Shown here: in pieces, positions 7,338 to 15,380 of the stretch
Layout of the letters: each line of letters begins with the position of its first letter
How positions within the stretch are numbered: position 1 is the stretch's first letter
Assembly: GCA_934162555.1 (NCBI GenBank)
Contig: CAKPJE010000003.1
Span: 1 to 32,900 of the forward strand
Direction of reading: 5' to 3'
Source: an uncultured Bacilli bacterium
GTDB lineage: Bacteria; Bacillota_I; Bacilli_A; RF39; UBA660
DNA length: 32,900 nucleotides
Notes under the pieces: generated by a model
Told to the model about the DNA's origin: nothing
Databases searched by the model: none
What the model saw: only the letters and a program-made list of their open reading frames with translations
Translations under genes and position numbers: made by a program

Positions 7338-7342
7338 AAATT

Positions 7343-8143
7343 TTACCTCGTCAATCTATTATAATTATCTCTTTTTATTTGTAATTTATTTACCAAATTA
7401 TCAACATCAAGATCTTTATAACCATCTCTTATTTGCTCTAAACTTTTTGTAAGTTTACCTTTATTTGGTCCATCAAATTGATATAATTGAATAAAATAAT
7501 AAAACACTAAAACAACAAGTAAACAAATAGCAGATGAACTTAAATTATCAAAAATACTTTCATCAACAACTATAAAATCATTTTTATCTTCTGAATATAA
7601 AATAATTTTGGTAAAAATCTTGCCTCATTCTTCATTATCTACCTTATTTTTAGTTTCAACACTCTCTAAAAAAGGCTTCCCTAAAAAATTTTCCAAATTT
7701 AAATTTTCATTAAACTCCAATAATTCTTCAATTTTATCCTTTTCCAATTTTGCCAAACTATATTTTTTTACATTTCTTTCATACATACCATTTTCACTTA
7801 TATTCCATCTATCATATAAAATTAAAGTATTCATTGCATTACTATAGTTAGCATATTGTTTTTCTGAAATTACATTTCCCAAACTATCATATTCTTTTTT
7901 CTCATTTGAATAAACCTTTACTTTATCTCTTTTAAAAGGTGTTATACCCAAATGGGAAAAACCAGTAAATACTAATCCAGTTGAAAGAATATAAGGAAGC
8001 GCTAATTTAAATATAACAAGAAAAGTTTTTAAGTTTTGAATTTTTTTATTCCTCTTATTTGTACGATCAATATTTTCTAACGTTCTCTCTAAATAATCAA
8101 TATCCTTTTTTAGTTCCAAAATCATCTTCTGCTTTTTATCCAT
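7343..8143 (-). pseudogene. Two-segment membrane protein gene interrupted by an in-frame TGA
   Basis: The frame from ATG 8143 (MDKKQKMILELKKDIDYLER...) encodes 172 residues to a TGA at 7625-7627. The same frame then continues without another stop for 93 codons to TAA at 7343-7345, encoding GKIFTKIILYSEDKNDFIVV and further on a hydrophobic helix SSSAICLLVVLVFYYFIQL. The first part has a charged coiled-coil start and a membrane segment near 45-62. The continuation looks like genuine protein (second membrane helix, charged tail) and runs right up to the amidoligase Shine-Dalgarno. So this is probably one 266-residue gene broken by a single nonsense codon, or read through. The function is unknown; pairing with the amidoligase is the only clue. 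AGGGGG precedes the start. Confidence 0.75.
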
Positions 8144-8167
8144 AAATCCCCCTAAAATTATGCCTTT

Positions 8168-8196
8168 ATATTATCACTTATAGTATTAAAAAGCAA
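8168..8196 (-). promoter_or_regulatory. Promoter of the membrane protein-amidoligase operon
   Basis: TTGCTT (8191-8196), a 17-bp spacer and TAATAT (8168-8173), about 25 bases upstream of ATG 8143. Confidence 0.5.
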
Positions 8197-8200
8197 GTTA

Positions 8201-8228
8201 AAATAGTAGATATTTCTATCTACTATTT
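8201..8228 (-). terminator. Terminator hairpin at the murE stop codon
   Basis: Arms AAATAGTAGATA and TATCTACTATTT form a perfect 12-bp stem with a 4-nt loop that includes the murE stop; only four T follow on the minus strand. It separates murE from the next transcription unit. Confidence 0.6.
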
Positions 8229-9547
8229 ATTATTTCTCTAACAACTTCTAAATCAGAAAAATGGTTTCTTATATTTCCAATTATCTGGTAATCCTCATGT
8301 CCTTTACCAAGTATCAACAATATATCATTCTTACCCAAATAAGAAATTCCCTTTATTATAGCATCTCTTCTATTTTTAACAATCTCAAAATTATCTTTTT
8401 TAATACCCCCAACAATATCAAAAATAATACTATCATCATCTTCATTTCTTGGATTGTCATTTGTAATAATTACCTTATCGGAATAACTAGAAGCAATATC
8501 CCCCATTATACTTCTTTTAAATCTATCCCTATCTCCCCCACAACCAAATATAGTAATAATTCTATTTTTTTTAAACTCATTTACACTTTTTAAAACCTTT
8601 TCCATAGCATCTGGAGTATGGGCATAATCAATAAATATAGTATTATCTTTATATTTTACAATATACATTCTACCAGGTGGAGTAAATACATCAATTTTCA
8701 AAATTTCATTTATATCAAAATTTAAGTATACAAGAGCAGCAATAGCTTCTAAATAATTATAGGCATTGTACTTACCAACCATATTAAGATGTTTAAAATA
8801 ATCATTTTTAAAACTAAATTTTAAATCCAAAGAATCATCATTTAATTTTATATCTTTTATCTTAAAATCTCCAAACCTACCAACCTTAACATTATAATTA
8901 TTGCTAAGCATAAAGTCTTTATAATTTTGATCATCCGAATTAACAATCGCGATTCTTTTATTTCTTAGTTTATTAAAAAGCAACAATTTAGCTTTCTTAT
9001 ATTCTTCCATATTTTTATGATAATCCAAATGATCTTCCGTTAAATTAGTAAATATACAGGCATCATACTTTAAACCATATACCCTATCCTGATCCAAAGC
9101 ATGACTAGATACTTCCATAACAACATATTTTATATCATCATTCGCGCACTCATATAAATATTCATACAATTCCTCTATATCAGGTGTTGTATTATTCAAT
9201 TCCTTAATAATCCCATTTTTATAAAAACCAATTGTTCCAATATAAGCACATTTAACATCCATCTTATTTAAAATATCATAAATTACATAACTAGTAGTTG
9301 TCTTACCATTAGTACCAGTTACACCAATTAAAGTTATATCTTTAATCTTATCATAATACTTATTATAAATATAGTTATTATAATACTCTTTCGGATCATC
9401 AACAACAATAGTATCCTCATCATATTTAATTTTAGAAATTATTAAAGCTGCACCATTACGTACAGCATCATAAACATATTCTTTATTAAAAGTAGTATCT
9501 ACGAATGTATCGCCAGGTACTACTCTTCTTGAATCTTTTTTTAACAT
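8216..9547 (-). CDS. murE: UDP-MurNAc-tripeptide ligase, meso-DAP type
   Basis: A cytosolic Mur ligase that adds the third amino acid of the peptidoglycan stem peptide. Seen: DSRRVVPGD at the N-terminus, ATP loop GVTGTNGKTT near 75, EVSSHALDQ near 145, DHLDYHKNMEEYKKAK with the Lys that is carbamylated in the family, and DNPRNED near 364. DNPR is the meso-diaminopimelate signature; lysine-adding enzymes differ there. The start is ATG 9547, seven bases from a perfect AGGAGG; an upstream ATG at 9565 would put that Shine-Dalgarno inside the gene. The protein (443 aa) therefore begins almost at the DSR motif and lacks roughly 20-30 residues of the usual N-terminal domain. It overlaps or abuts the MurF-like gene, so they are co-translated. 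Confidence 0.93.
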   Translation of the reverse strand: MLKKDSRRVVPGDTFVDTTFNKEYVYDAVRNGAALIISKIKYDEDTIVVDDPKEYYNNYIYNKYYDKIKDITLIGVTGTNGKTTTSYVIYDILNKMDVKCAYIGTIGFYKNGIIKELNNTTPDIEELYEYLYECANDDIKYVVMEVSSHALDQDRVYGLKYDACIFTNLTEDHLDYHKNMEEYKKAKLLLFNKLRNKRIAIVNSDDQNYKDFMLSNNYNVKVGRFGDFKIKDIKLNDDSLDLKFSFKNDYFKHLNMVGKYNAYNYLEAIAALVYLNFDINEILKIDVFTPPGRMYIVKYKDNTIFIDYAHTPDAMEKVLKSVNEFKKNRIITIFGCGGDRDRFKRSIMGDIASSYSDKVIITNDNPRNEDDDSIIFDIVGGIKKDNFEIVKNRRDAIIKGISYLGKNDILLILGKGHEDYQIIGNIRNHFSDLEVVREIINSR

Positions 9548-9554
9548 ATTCCTC

Positions 9555-10733
9555 CTAGATATCATTATCTAATAGTATATATGTTTTTTTACTTTTTAAT
9601 ATGCTAACTATTTTTTTATACTCATCTAATTTCTCAATAATATATATCTTATTCTTATCATAATTATTTTCAATTAGTCTTTCATATATTAAAGGCATAT
9701 TATTAGTATTAAGTAATATTATATAGCTAAATTCTTTAGAAAGCAATGAACCAAAAGCCTTATTAATTTCTTCATCTGCATTCTTTATACCACCAGTTAC
9801 AATAACTTTATTACCCTTATAGTTACTTATTAAATCTAATCCCTCATAATGATTATAACAATTAAAACACTTCGTATTTGTTATTAAAGTATTATCCTCA
9901 TTTTCAATTATTTTTATCTTTGTAGGTTTTAAATTATTTAATCCCCTTCTAATATCAGAATCACTTAAATTTAAATACTTCCCCAAAGCATATAAAGTTA
10001 AAGCCATCTTATTTTCATCATAACTAATTAAATCAGTCGTAAGAGTATGTTTTTTATTATCAAAAACATAAGTTATTAAACTTTTGCCATTATTATACTT
10101 AATACTCTTAATATCATAATCTCCACTATTTTCTGAAACAATAACATCATTAACATATCCCATATCAAAATGAATTATTTTTTTTATATTTAAATTATCA
10201 TTATTTGAAACAATTATTTTTATAAATTTGTCATATTTTTTCCTAAACTCTTTATATATATTTTGTTCATCCTCTATAAATAAAATATCATACCTAAAAC
10301 CTAAAAAGGATTTTAGTTCATCTTTTGCTTCTGTTTTTATCAATGTTAAATCAAGTTTTTCTATTTTTTTCTTTAATCTTAAAGTATCTATCTGTCTATT
10401 TAATTTCCTAAAAAATGTAATTATAAATTTATCAAATAAAGACAAAACAATAAGTGCGATTATAGGTAAATCAAAAGGTAATATTAATAAATATACTACC
10501 ATTGTTTGATAAAAAACTTTGGTAAACTTTTTAAATCCACCTTTATTATAATACATTATAAAAGCCATATTTAATAAACTAAATATTAAATATACTTCTG
10601 TTTTAAATACTAATTCAACTAAATAAAAGAACAAATAAACAACATCAATTTCTGTATTTTTTTTACTATTTGTTATATATAACGTTTTAAAGAAGATATA
10701 CAAAATATATGTAATTATAAATACATACTTCAC
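9555..10733 (-). CDS. Membrane-anchored MurF-like protein lacking the ATP-binding loop
   Basis: A 392-residue protein. The first 95 residues hold about four hydrophobic segments, followed by a basic stretch. The rest resembles the second half of a MurF-type Mur ligase: a lobe ending SYDENKMALTLYALGKYLNL then SDSDIRRGLNNLKPTKIKI, which mirrors the family's Asn-Ala helix and gL...p..R segment, and a Rossmann-like C-terminal domain KGNKVIVTGGI. No GTxGKTT loop, and none of the usual Mur active-site His or Lys motifs, can be found. It is probably a pseudoenzyme or scaffold. Start GTG 10733 has GGAG upstream. It sits between the ApbE-like gene and murE and ends at TAG 9555. Membrane tethering of MurE or MurF is an inference. 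Confidence 0.6.
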   Translation of the reverse strand: MKYVFIITYILYIFFKTLYITNSKKNTEIDVVYLFFYLVELVFKTEVYLIFSLLNMAFIMYYNKGGFKKFTKVFYQTMVVYLLILPFDLPIIALIVLSLFDKFIITFFRKLNRQIDTLRLKKKIEKLDLTLIKTEAKDELKSFLGFRYDILFIEDEQNIYKEFRKKYDKFIKIIVSNNDNLNIKKIIHFDMGYVNDVIVSENSGDYDIKSIKYNNGKSLITYVFDNKKHTLTTDLISYDENKMALTLYALGKYLNLSDSDIRRGLNNLKPTKIKIIENEDNTLITNTKCFNCYNHYEGLDLISNYKGNKVIVTGGIKNADEEINKAFGSLLSKEFSYIILLNTNNMPLIYERLIENNYDKNKIYIIEKLDEYKKIVSILKSKKTYILLDNDI

Positions 10734-10750
10734 ACTACTCCATCTTTCTA

Positions 10751-11557
10751 TTATGTAAAATCTTTTGTAAAAATTAATTCATCATCATTAGTGTACCATA
10801 TAGCATCACAATTATATTTTTTTAAGACCTCTTTCCCATCTTCTATATTTAAAAAATATAAATAATTAGATAACATTTGAACATCCAAAACATTATCCCC
10901 AACTACGGTAACACTTTTATAATTATTTTCTTGTTTTAAAGTTTTTAAGTTAATCAAATTGTGGTAAATTTTACTATCAAGTGTATAATAATTTTGATAT
11001 GGTCCAACTGTAGAAACAGCTTTATTTTCTAAGCTTAAAAAAGTTATATATTCATCTGTTTTGTAAGGCTTTTCAATTCCAACAGTGAATTTAGTATTAT
11101 TCGCGATTCCTAAAGAAGAAATATCACCCATATTAATTATATAAGAATTTATATTATAATCCTTTATTTTTTGTTCTAATTTAGAAATAACAAAAGACTT
11201 AATAATTGAACTATAATCTATTTCCATATCATTTTTATATACAGGTTTTATTTTTTTTATTTTTCCTTCTTCAAATATTTCATTTACACTTTTCCTATAA
11301 ATACTTACATAACCATCTGTTTTATTAATAACATCTAGTCCAAAATTATATAATTCATTTTCATCATAATTCTTTAAAATATATTCTAATTCATCAAATA
11401 ATTTATTAGGTTTCTTTGAAGCATATATTCTAATATTAATACCATTAAAATCAGAATATGTTGCGGAATATTCTTTTAATTTATTTTTATTATAAAGGAA
11501 AATAAAAAATAAAAAAAATGTCATAATTAAAAAAAATGATATAACTAAGCGTTTCAA
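10751..11557 (-). CDS. Degenerate ApbE-like (FAD:protein FMN transferase-related) membrane protein
   Basis: A 268-residue protein with an N-terminal signal anchor (residues 4-24, no lipobox Cys). The middle and end follow the ApbE plan: MEIDYSSIIKSFVISKLEQ in place of the usual iDlGgiaKGyavD, INMGDISSLG for vnlGGdi..G, FTVGIEKP for w.vgi..P, KAVSTVGPYQNYYT for .avaTSG.Y.r, and SVTVVGDNVLDVQMLSNYLY for sVtv......ADalsTal. Several key positions (second Gly of GG, the KGyavD Asp, HIidP) are altered, so flavin transfer activity is doubtful. Start is TTG 11557 with GGTGG upstream. It follows ylmC by 44 bases and precedes the MurF-like gene, suggesting one leftward operon. Role unknown. Confidence 0.6.
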   Translation of the reverse strand: MKRLVISFFLIMTFFLFFIFLYNKNKLKEYSATYSDFNGINIRIYASKKPNKLFDELEYILKNYDENELYNFGLDVINKTDGYVSIYRKSVNEIFEEGKIKKIKPVYKNDMEIDYSSIIKSFVISKLEQKIKDYNINSYIINMGDISSLGIANNTKFTVGIEKPYKTDEYITFLSLENKAVSTVGPYQNYYTLDSKIYHNLINLKTLKQENNYKSVTVVGDNVLDVQMLSNYLYFLNIEDGKEVLKKYNCDAIWYTNDDELIFTKDFT

Positions 11558-11601
11558 TTTTTACCACCAAGTGCTATTATATCATATTTTATAAATTATA
11601 A

Positions 11602-11823
11602 CTAGTCTATTTTTACTAAAATTACATCTTCACCAATTTTTTCTATTTGTCTCCACATTACTTCCATCTCATTTTTTGAGCCAAATAGAGCAAATTTACT
11701 CTCTTCTACAACTAAACTTTTCATGCCACCTTCTTCATCTATGTTTACATCTATTATACTTCCTATTTTTTTGCCATCACTGATATTTACAATATCTTTA
11801 TCTTGCAAATCTGATAAACGCAT
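11602..11823 (-). CDS. ylmC: YlmC/YmxH-family PRC-barrel sporulation protein
   Basis: A 73-residue single PRC-barrel domain: RLSDLQDKDIVNISDGKKIG at the start, then SIIDVNIDEEGGMKSLVV, and WRQIEKIGEDVILVKI at the end. This matches the short YlmC/YmxH proteins of spore formers in length and pattern. It starts 20 bases after sigG with GGGGTG upstream, and in Bacillus subtilis ylmC also lies just downstream of sigG. Its biochemical role is not known; in the family it is linked to sporulation by position and expression. Confidence 0.85.
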   Translation of the reverse strand: MRLSDLQDKDIVNISDGKKIGSIIDVNIDEEGGMKSLVVEESKFALFGSKNEMEVMWRQIEKIGEDVILVKID

Positions 11824-11843
11824 ATAACACCCCTATTAATATT

Positions 11844-12620
11844 CTATTCAATTAATCGTTTAACGTTCGCAATTCCCATGTGTTCTAGCCTAGAAATTTG
11901 AGCTTGTGATATTCCAAGTTCTAAAGCTAGTTCCATTTGGGTTTTACCAACAACAAATCTTTTTAATAAGATGTATCTTTCTTTATCTTTTATTTTTTTT
12001 AAAGCTTCTTTTAAAGCAAGTAAAGTTTCTTTAGAATATGTATTTCCTTTTTTATCTTCTAATTGATCAAACAAATAAATAGGATCTCCACCATCTGAAT
12101 AGACAGGTTCAAATATACTAACAGTATCTTTCATAGAATCTAATGCATTACAAACTTCATACTCACTTACTCCAAGCACATCAGATAATTCTTTAATAGT
12201 AGGTTCTTTTTCATTTTTCCTTATCAATTCTTCTTTAGCTTTTAATGTTTTATATGCCAAATCTTTAACAGATCTAGCAACTCTTATACTATTACTATCT
12301 CTTAAATATCTTTTTACTTCTCCAAGTATCATCGGAACAGCATATGTTGAAAATTTTACTTCATGTGATAAATCAAAGTTATTTATTGCTTTTATTAAAC
12401 CTACAGTTCCAATTTGAAATAGATCATCCATATTATCAGTTCTATTGTTATAATTTTTTAATATTGATAAAACTAATTTTAAATTACCATTTATTAATTT
12501 TTCTCTAGCATCCTTATCTCCTTTTTTCATTTTTTTAAACAATTCTACCATTTCCTCATTACTTAAAACTTTTATATCCGCAGTATTCACGCCACATATT
12601 TCTACTTTGTGTCGTGCCAT
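11844..12620 (-). CDS. sigG: RNA polymerase sporulation sigma factor SigG
   Basis: A 258-residue sigma-70 family factor of the SigF/SigG group; SigG directs late forespore genes. The N-terminal KVEICGVNT is characteristic of SigG rather than SigF. Region 2 is complete (NLKLVLSILKNYNNRTDNMD, DDLFQIGTVGLIKAINNFDL, KFSTYAVPMILGEVKRYLRD), then region 3 and region 4 with the helix-turn-helix GKTQMELALELGISQAQISR. AGGAGG lies before ATG 12620. With ylmC directly behind, it indicates a lineage that makes or once made endospores. No spoIIGA or sigE is next to it; upstream are two unknown proteins instead. Confidence 0.94.
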   Translation of the reverse strand: MARHKVEICGVNTADIKVLSNEEMVELFKKMKKGDKDAREKLINGNLKLVLSILKNYNNRTDNMDDLFQIGTVGLIKAINNFDLSHEVKFSTYAVPMILGEVKRYLRDSNSIRVARSVKDLAYKTLKAKEELIRKNEKEPTIKELSDVLGVSEYEVCNALDSMKDTVSIFEPVYSDGGDPIYLFDQLEDKKGNTYSKETLLALKEALKKIKDKERYILLKRFVVGKTQMELALELGISQAQISRLEHMGIANVKRLIE

Positions 12621-12674
12621 ATTTCCTCCTAATTTAATAATGATTTAAATTTTTAAAATTATACAAAAAAATAC

Positions 12675-13094
12675 TTAATATTCACCAGTAAGTATTTTAT
12701 TTGTTACCATATTTAAAGCTTGATTATTACTTATAGAAGTATCATAAAGTGCTTTTTCATCTTCTACAACATATATAATATTTGTATATTCTCTACTAGG
12801 ACTATAATCTTCATAACTAGCAGAACTTTGACTAACCATAGCCCTAAAATCATTCATTTTAGAAGCGGAATATTTATATTCTTTAGTTTCCGTATAACAA
12901 TTAGAGCCCAAGCAAGTTTTATAACCAACTTTTACAGTATTGTTAGTATAAACAATGGCTTCATATCTTTTACCACCAATTGTATAAATTATATTGTATT
13001 CTTCTTTTCCATCATGATAGATGAAACTTACAAGAATAGATCCTGCAAGTATAATAAGTGCGACTATTACATAAGCTAACGAATTATCTTTCAT
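12675..13094 (-). CDS. Unknown protein with a single N-terminal membrane anchor
   Basis: A 139-residue protein not recognised. One membrane helix at residues 8-26 (AYVIVALIILAGSILVSFIY) is followed by an extracytoplasmic domain with two Cys (TCLGSNCYTETKEY) that may pair. Start ATG 13094 overlaps the previous stop (TAATG), so it is co-translated with the 145-residue unknown upstream. sigG follows after 54 bases. A sporulation role is suggested by position alone. Confidence 0.65.
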   Translation of the reverse strand: MKDNSLAYVIVALIILAGSILVSFIYHDGKEEYNIIYTIGGKRYEAIVYTNNTVKVGYKTCLGSNCYTETKEYKYSASKMNDFRAMVSQSSASYEDYSPSREYTNIIYVVEDEKALYDTSISNNQALNMVTNKILTGEY

Positions 13095-13531
13095 TATCTC
13101 GCCTTTCCCTTTTTCTCAACATTAGTATTCAAAAATACTTGTTTTGTTTTTAATTCATTTTCTAAAAGATCAATTTTTTTAAGTAATAAATCTAAATATT
13201 TTTTACTTAAATAAGCTTTATAATTATTGTTAATTACTCTTTTATATCTTTCTAAATCATTTAAAACAATATCAATTGTACCATCATCTTCATCGCTTGA
13301 ATCAATTAACTCAATAATTAATTGTGTATATAAAGATAATTTCCTTTTAATTTTTTTCTTTAAAACTTTTTCAACTAATTCTGGTTTTGCAAGTTTTATT
13401 TCATCAACCAAAATACCATCATATTTTATATTATTTTGTGGATTAAAAACAAATCCTGATATTTTTTTTAGGTCCGTTTCTAAACTTTCTTCCTTTTTAT
13501 CTTTTACTAATAAATACTTAACGTTTTCCAC
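13094..13531 (-). CDS. Unknown charged, helical protein
   Basis: A 145-residue soluble protein, not recognised. The sequence is rich in Lys, Glu and Leu. The C-terminal part (ERYKRVINNNYKAYLSKKYL then DLLLKKIDLLENELK) is likely helical or coiled coil, and the middle has an acidic SSDEDDGT patch. It starts with GTG 13531 behind GGAGAG and overlaps the end of trmD by 14 bases; its stop overlaps the next start. This places it in the trmD operon. Confidence 0.65.
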   Translation of the reverse strand: MENVKYLLVKDKKEESLETDLKKISGFVFNPQNNIKYDGILVDEIKLAKPELVEKVLKKKIKRKLSLYTQLIIELIDSSDEDDGTIDIVLNDLERYKRVINNNYKAYLSKKYLDLLLKKIDLLENELKTKQVFLNTNVEKKGKAR

Positions 13532-14201
13532 AATCTCTCTCCTCTAATATATCTGGTCTTCGTGACATTGTCCTTTTAACACTTTCTTCATGGCGCCATT
13601 TATTAATATTTTCATGATGTCCAGATAAAAGTACACTTGGTACTTCCATGCCTCTAAAATTAACTGGTTTTGTATAAACTGGATAATCTAGTAAGCCATT
13701 ATCAAATGATTCTGAATCAAGAGATTCTTTACTAATCACGCCATCTAACAATCTTACAACACTATCGGTAATAACCATGCTAGCAAGTTCACCACCAGTT
13801 AATATATAATCACCAATACTTAATTCAATATCAGCTAAAGCTCTTATTCTTTCATCAAATCCTTCATAATGTCCACAGATTATAATTAAATGTTTACATT
13901 TTTTTAATTCATTTGCTCTTTTTTGATTATATCTCTCTCCTTGAGGAGTCATTAATATAATATAAGATTCATCTGTTTTTATAGATTCAACACAATCATA
14001 TATTGGTTCAGGCATTAAAATCATACCTTTTCCACCACCAAATTGGTAATCATCTGCTTTTTTATGGGGATCTTTAGAAAAATTTCTAAAATCATGTATT
14101 TCAATATCAACAATTCCTTTTTCTCTAGCTCTTTTAATTATTGATTCATTTAAAAAGCCATCAAACATATGCGGAAATATACTCAATATATCAATTTTCA
14201 T
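13518..14201 (-). CDS. trmD: tRNA (guanine-N1)-methyltransferase
   Basis: Methylates G37 of tRNAs with G at position 36, preventing frameshifts, using S-adenosylmethionine in a trefoil-knot SPOUT fold. Seen: MKIDILSIFPHMFDG at the N-terminus, FGGGKGMIL near 55, the knot segment IGDYILTGGELASMVITDSV, and LDYPVYTKP with SGHHENINKWRHEES and RRPDIL at the C-terminus. 227 residues, normal length. Start ATG 14201 has GGAGG upstream; the TTG at 14204 is not needed. It overlaps the end of rimM by 11 bp, the common rimM-trmD pairing. rpsP, ffh and rplS, often found with these genes, are not adjacent. Confidence 0.95.
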   Translation of the reverse strand: MKIDILSIFPHMFDGFLNESIIKRAREKGIVDIEIHDFRNFSKDPHKKADDYQFGGGKGMILMPEPIYDCVESIKTDESYIILMTPQGERYNQKRANELKKCKHLIIICGHYEGFDERIRALADIELSIGDYILTGGELASMVITDSVVRLLDGVISKESLDSESFDNGLLDYPVYTKPVNFRGMEVPSVLLSGHHENINKWRHEESVKRTMSRRPDILEERDCGKR

Positions 14202-14649
14202 CAAACATACCTCCTACAATAATTACTTTTTTATTATTGTCTATATTTTTTATAAATTCTTTAATAAAGATGATTTTTTTATTTGTATCAGTTACTAAAA
14301 TATCTTGTACTTTATTTTGCATTATATATTTTACTTTTCCTTGTTTTTTATCATCTTTAATTATTTCATAACCTATTAAATCTTCTGGCAATACTTCTTT
14401 TACATATTCTCTTAAAGAATAAACTTGTTTCTCTTTTAAAAATAAAACTTCATTTATATTGTTAAAGTCATTCAAAGTAACCATATCATAATTTTTATGT
14501 TTTCTATAAGTTTTTATTTGATATTTGTTATTATCTATATATAGAAAATTACCAACTTTAAATATTTCTTCTTTGTATTTAAAATTTGATAAAATACGAA
14601 GTTCACCTTTTATACCATGCGTATTTACTATTTTTCCTATATATATCAT
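14191..14649 (-). CDS. rimM: Ribosome maturation factor RimM
   Basis: Assists assembly of the 30S head around ribosomal protein S19. The N-terminal RimM domain begins IGKIVNTHGIKGELRI, and the C-terminal PRC-barrel starts near EVLPEDLIGYEI and ends EFIKNIDNNKKVIIVGGMFDEN. Start ATG 14649 follows AGGTGAGTATT; the GTG at 14658 belongs to that Shine-Dalgarno. The stop is TGA, which overlaps the trmD start region and shows that TGA terminates here. 152 residues, slightly short for the family (about 165-175). Confidence 0.9.
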   Translation of the reverse strand: MIYIGKIVNTHGIKGELRILSNFKYKEEIFKVGNFLYIDNNKYQIKTYRKHKNYDMVTLNDFNNINEVLFLKEKQVYSLREYVKEVLPEDLIGYEIIKDDKKQGKVKYIMQNKVQDILVTDTNKKIIFIKEFIKNIDNNKKVIIVGGMFDEN

Positions 14650-14654
14650 AATAC

Positions 14655-15380
14655 TCACCTACTTAATTCATACAAAATTATACTAGTCGCAACACCAGCA
14701 TTTAAGCTTTCACATTTTTGATTCATTTTAATATAAATGAACTCATCACTCAAATCTTGAAGTTCTTTAGAAACACCTTGTCCTTCATTACCAATTATTA
14801 TAGCAAATTTATCATTTTTTTCAAGGTTTCCAATTAATTTTCCCCCATCTACTCTAGTTGTTAATATTTTATATTTGTTTTGTTTTAATTTTTCTATTTC
14901 TTCTTTTAAATTACTTGTTACAATGTTTATGTTAAATATCATTCCTTGAGTAGCTCTTATAACTTTAGAATTATATAAATCAACTCCCATTTTATTTAAT
15001 ATAATTGTATCTATATCAAAAGCAACAGCAGATCTTATAATAGTTCCTAAATTACCTGGATCTTGGATATTATCTAAAACTAAAATATGATTCCCTTGTA
15101 TAATATCATTTTTCTTTTTACATATACCAATAATTTTAGCAGGATTATCTAATTCTGTTATATATTTTAATACATTCAAACTAACATAATTTGTTTTAAC
15201 ATCATACTTATTTGTAAGGCCTTCTAATATTAAAACTTCTTCTATTAAATTATTTTTAATTCCTTCTAAAACAAGATGTTCGCCTTCTACAATAAATTTA
15301 TTATTTAGATCACGATATTTTTTCTGGTTTAATTTCTTAATTTCTTTTATATGATCATTATTAATTGATGTATATATCAT
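14655..15380 (-). CDS. TrmH-family (SpoU) RNA 2'-O-methyltransferase
   Basis: A SPOUT methyltransferase acting on rRNA or tRNA ribose. The N-terminal 90 residues look like the L30e-like substrate-binding domain (KYRDLNNKFIVEGEHLVLEG). The three SpoU motifs are clear: VLDNIQDPGNLGTIIRSA near 106, FAIIIGNEGQGVSKEL near 190, and KMNQKCESLNAGVATSII near 216. 241 residues, typical length for RlmB/TsnR-like enzymes; the precise target base cannot be read. Its ATG overlaps the pilin-like stop (ATGA), and its own TGA lies in the rimM Shine-Dalgarno, so pilin, methyltransferase, rimM and trmD form one tightly packed leftward operon. Confidence 0.88.
   Translation of the reverse strand: MIYTSINNDHIKEIKKLNQKKYRDLNNKFIVEGEHLVLEGIKNNLIEEVLILEGLTNKYDVKTNYVSLNVLKYITELDNPAKIIGICKKKNDIIQGNHILVLDNIQDPGNLGTIIRSAVAFDIDTIILNKMGVDLYNSKVIRATQGMIFNINIVTSNLKEEIEKLKQNKYKILTTRVDGGKLIGNLEKNDKFAIIIGNEGQGVSKELQDLSDEFIYIKMNQKCESLNAGVATSIILYELSR

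Noticed and set aside
7584..7628. Separate start ATG at 7628 overlapping the TGA (ATGA) for a new downstream gene
   Set aside because: That frame stops after 14 codons; the long open frame is the one of the upstream gene itself.
7343..8143. Whole-genome recoding of TGA to Trp as the reason for the in-frame TGA
   Set aside because: TGA ends trmH, rimM, the pilin-like gene and the metal transporter here, with overlapping starts that confirm the ends, and inspected Trp codons are TGG.
11570..11583. Plus-strand AAGTGCTATTATAT resembling an extended -10
   Set aside because: No -35 at the right spacing and no plus-strand gene downstream; likely chance in AT-rich DNA.
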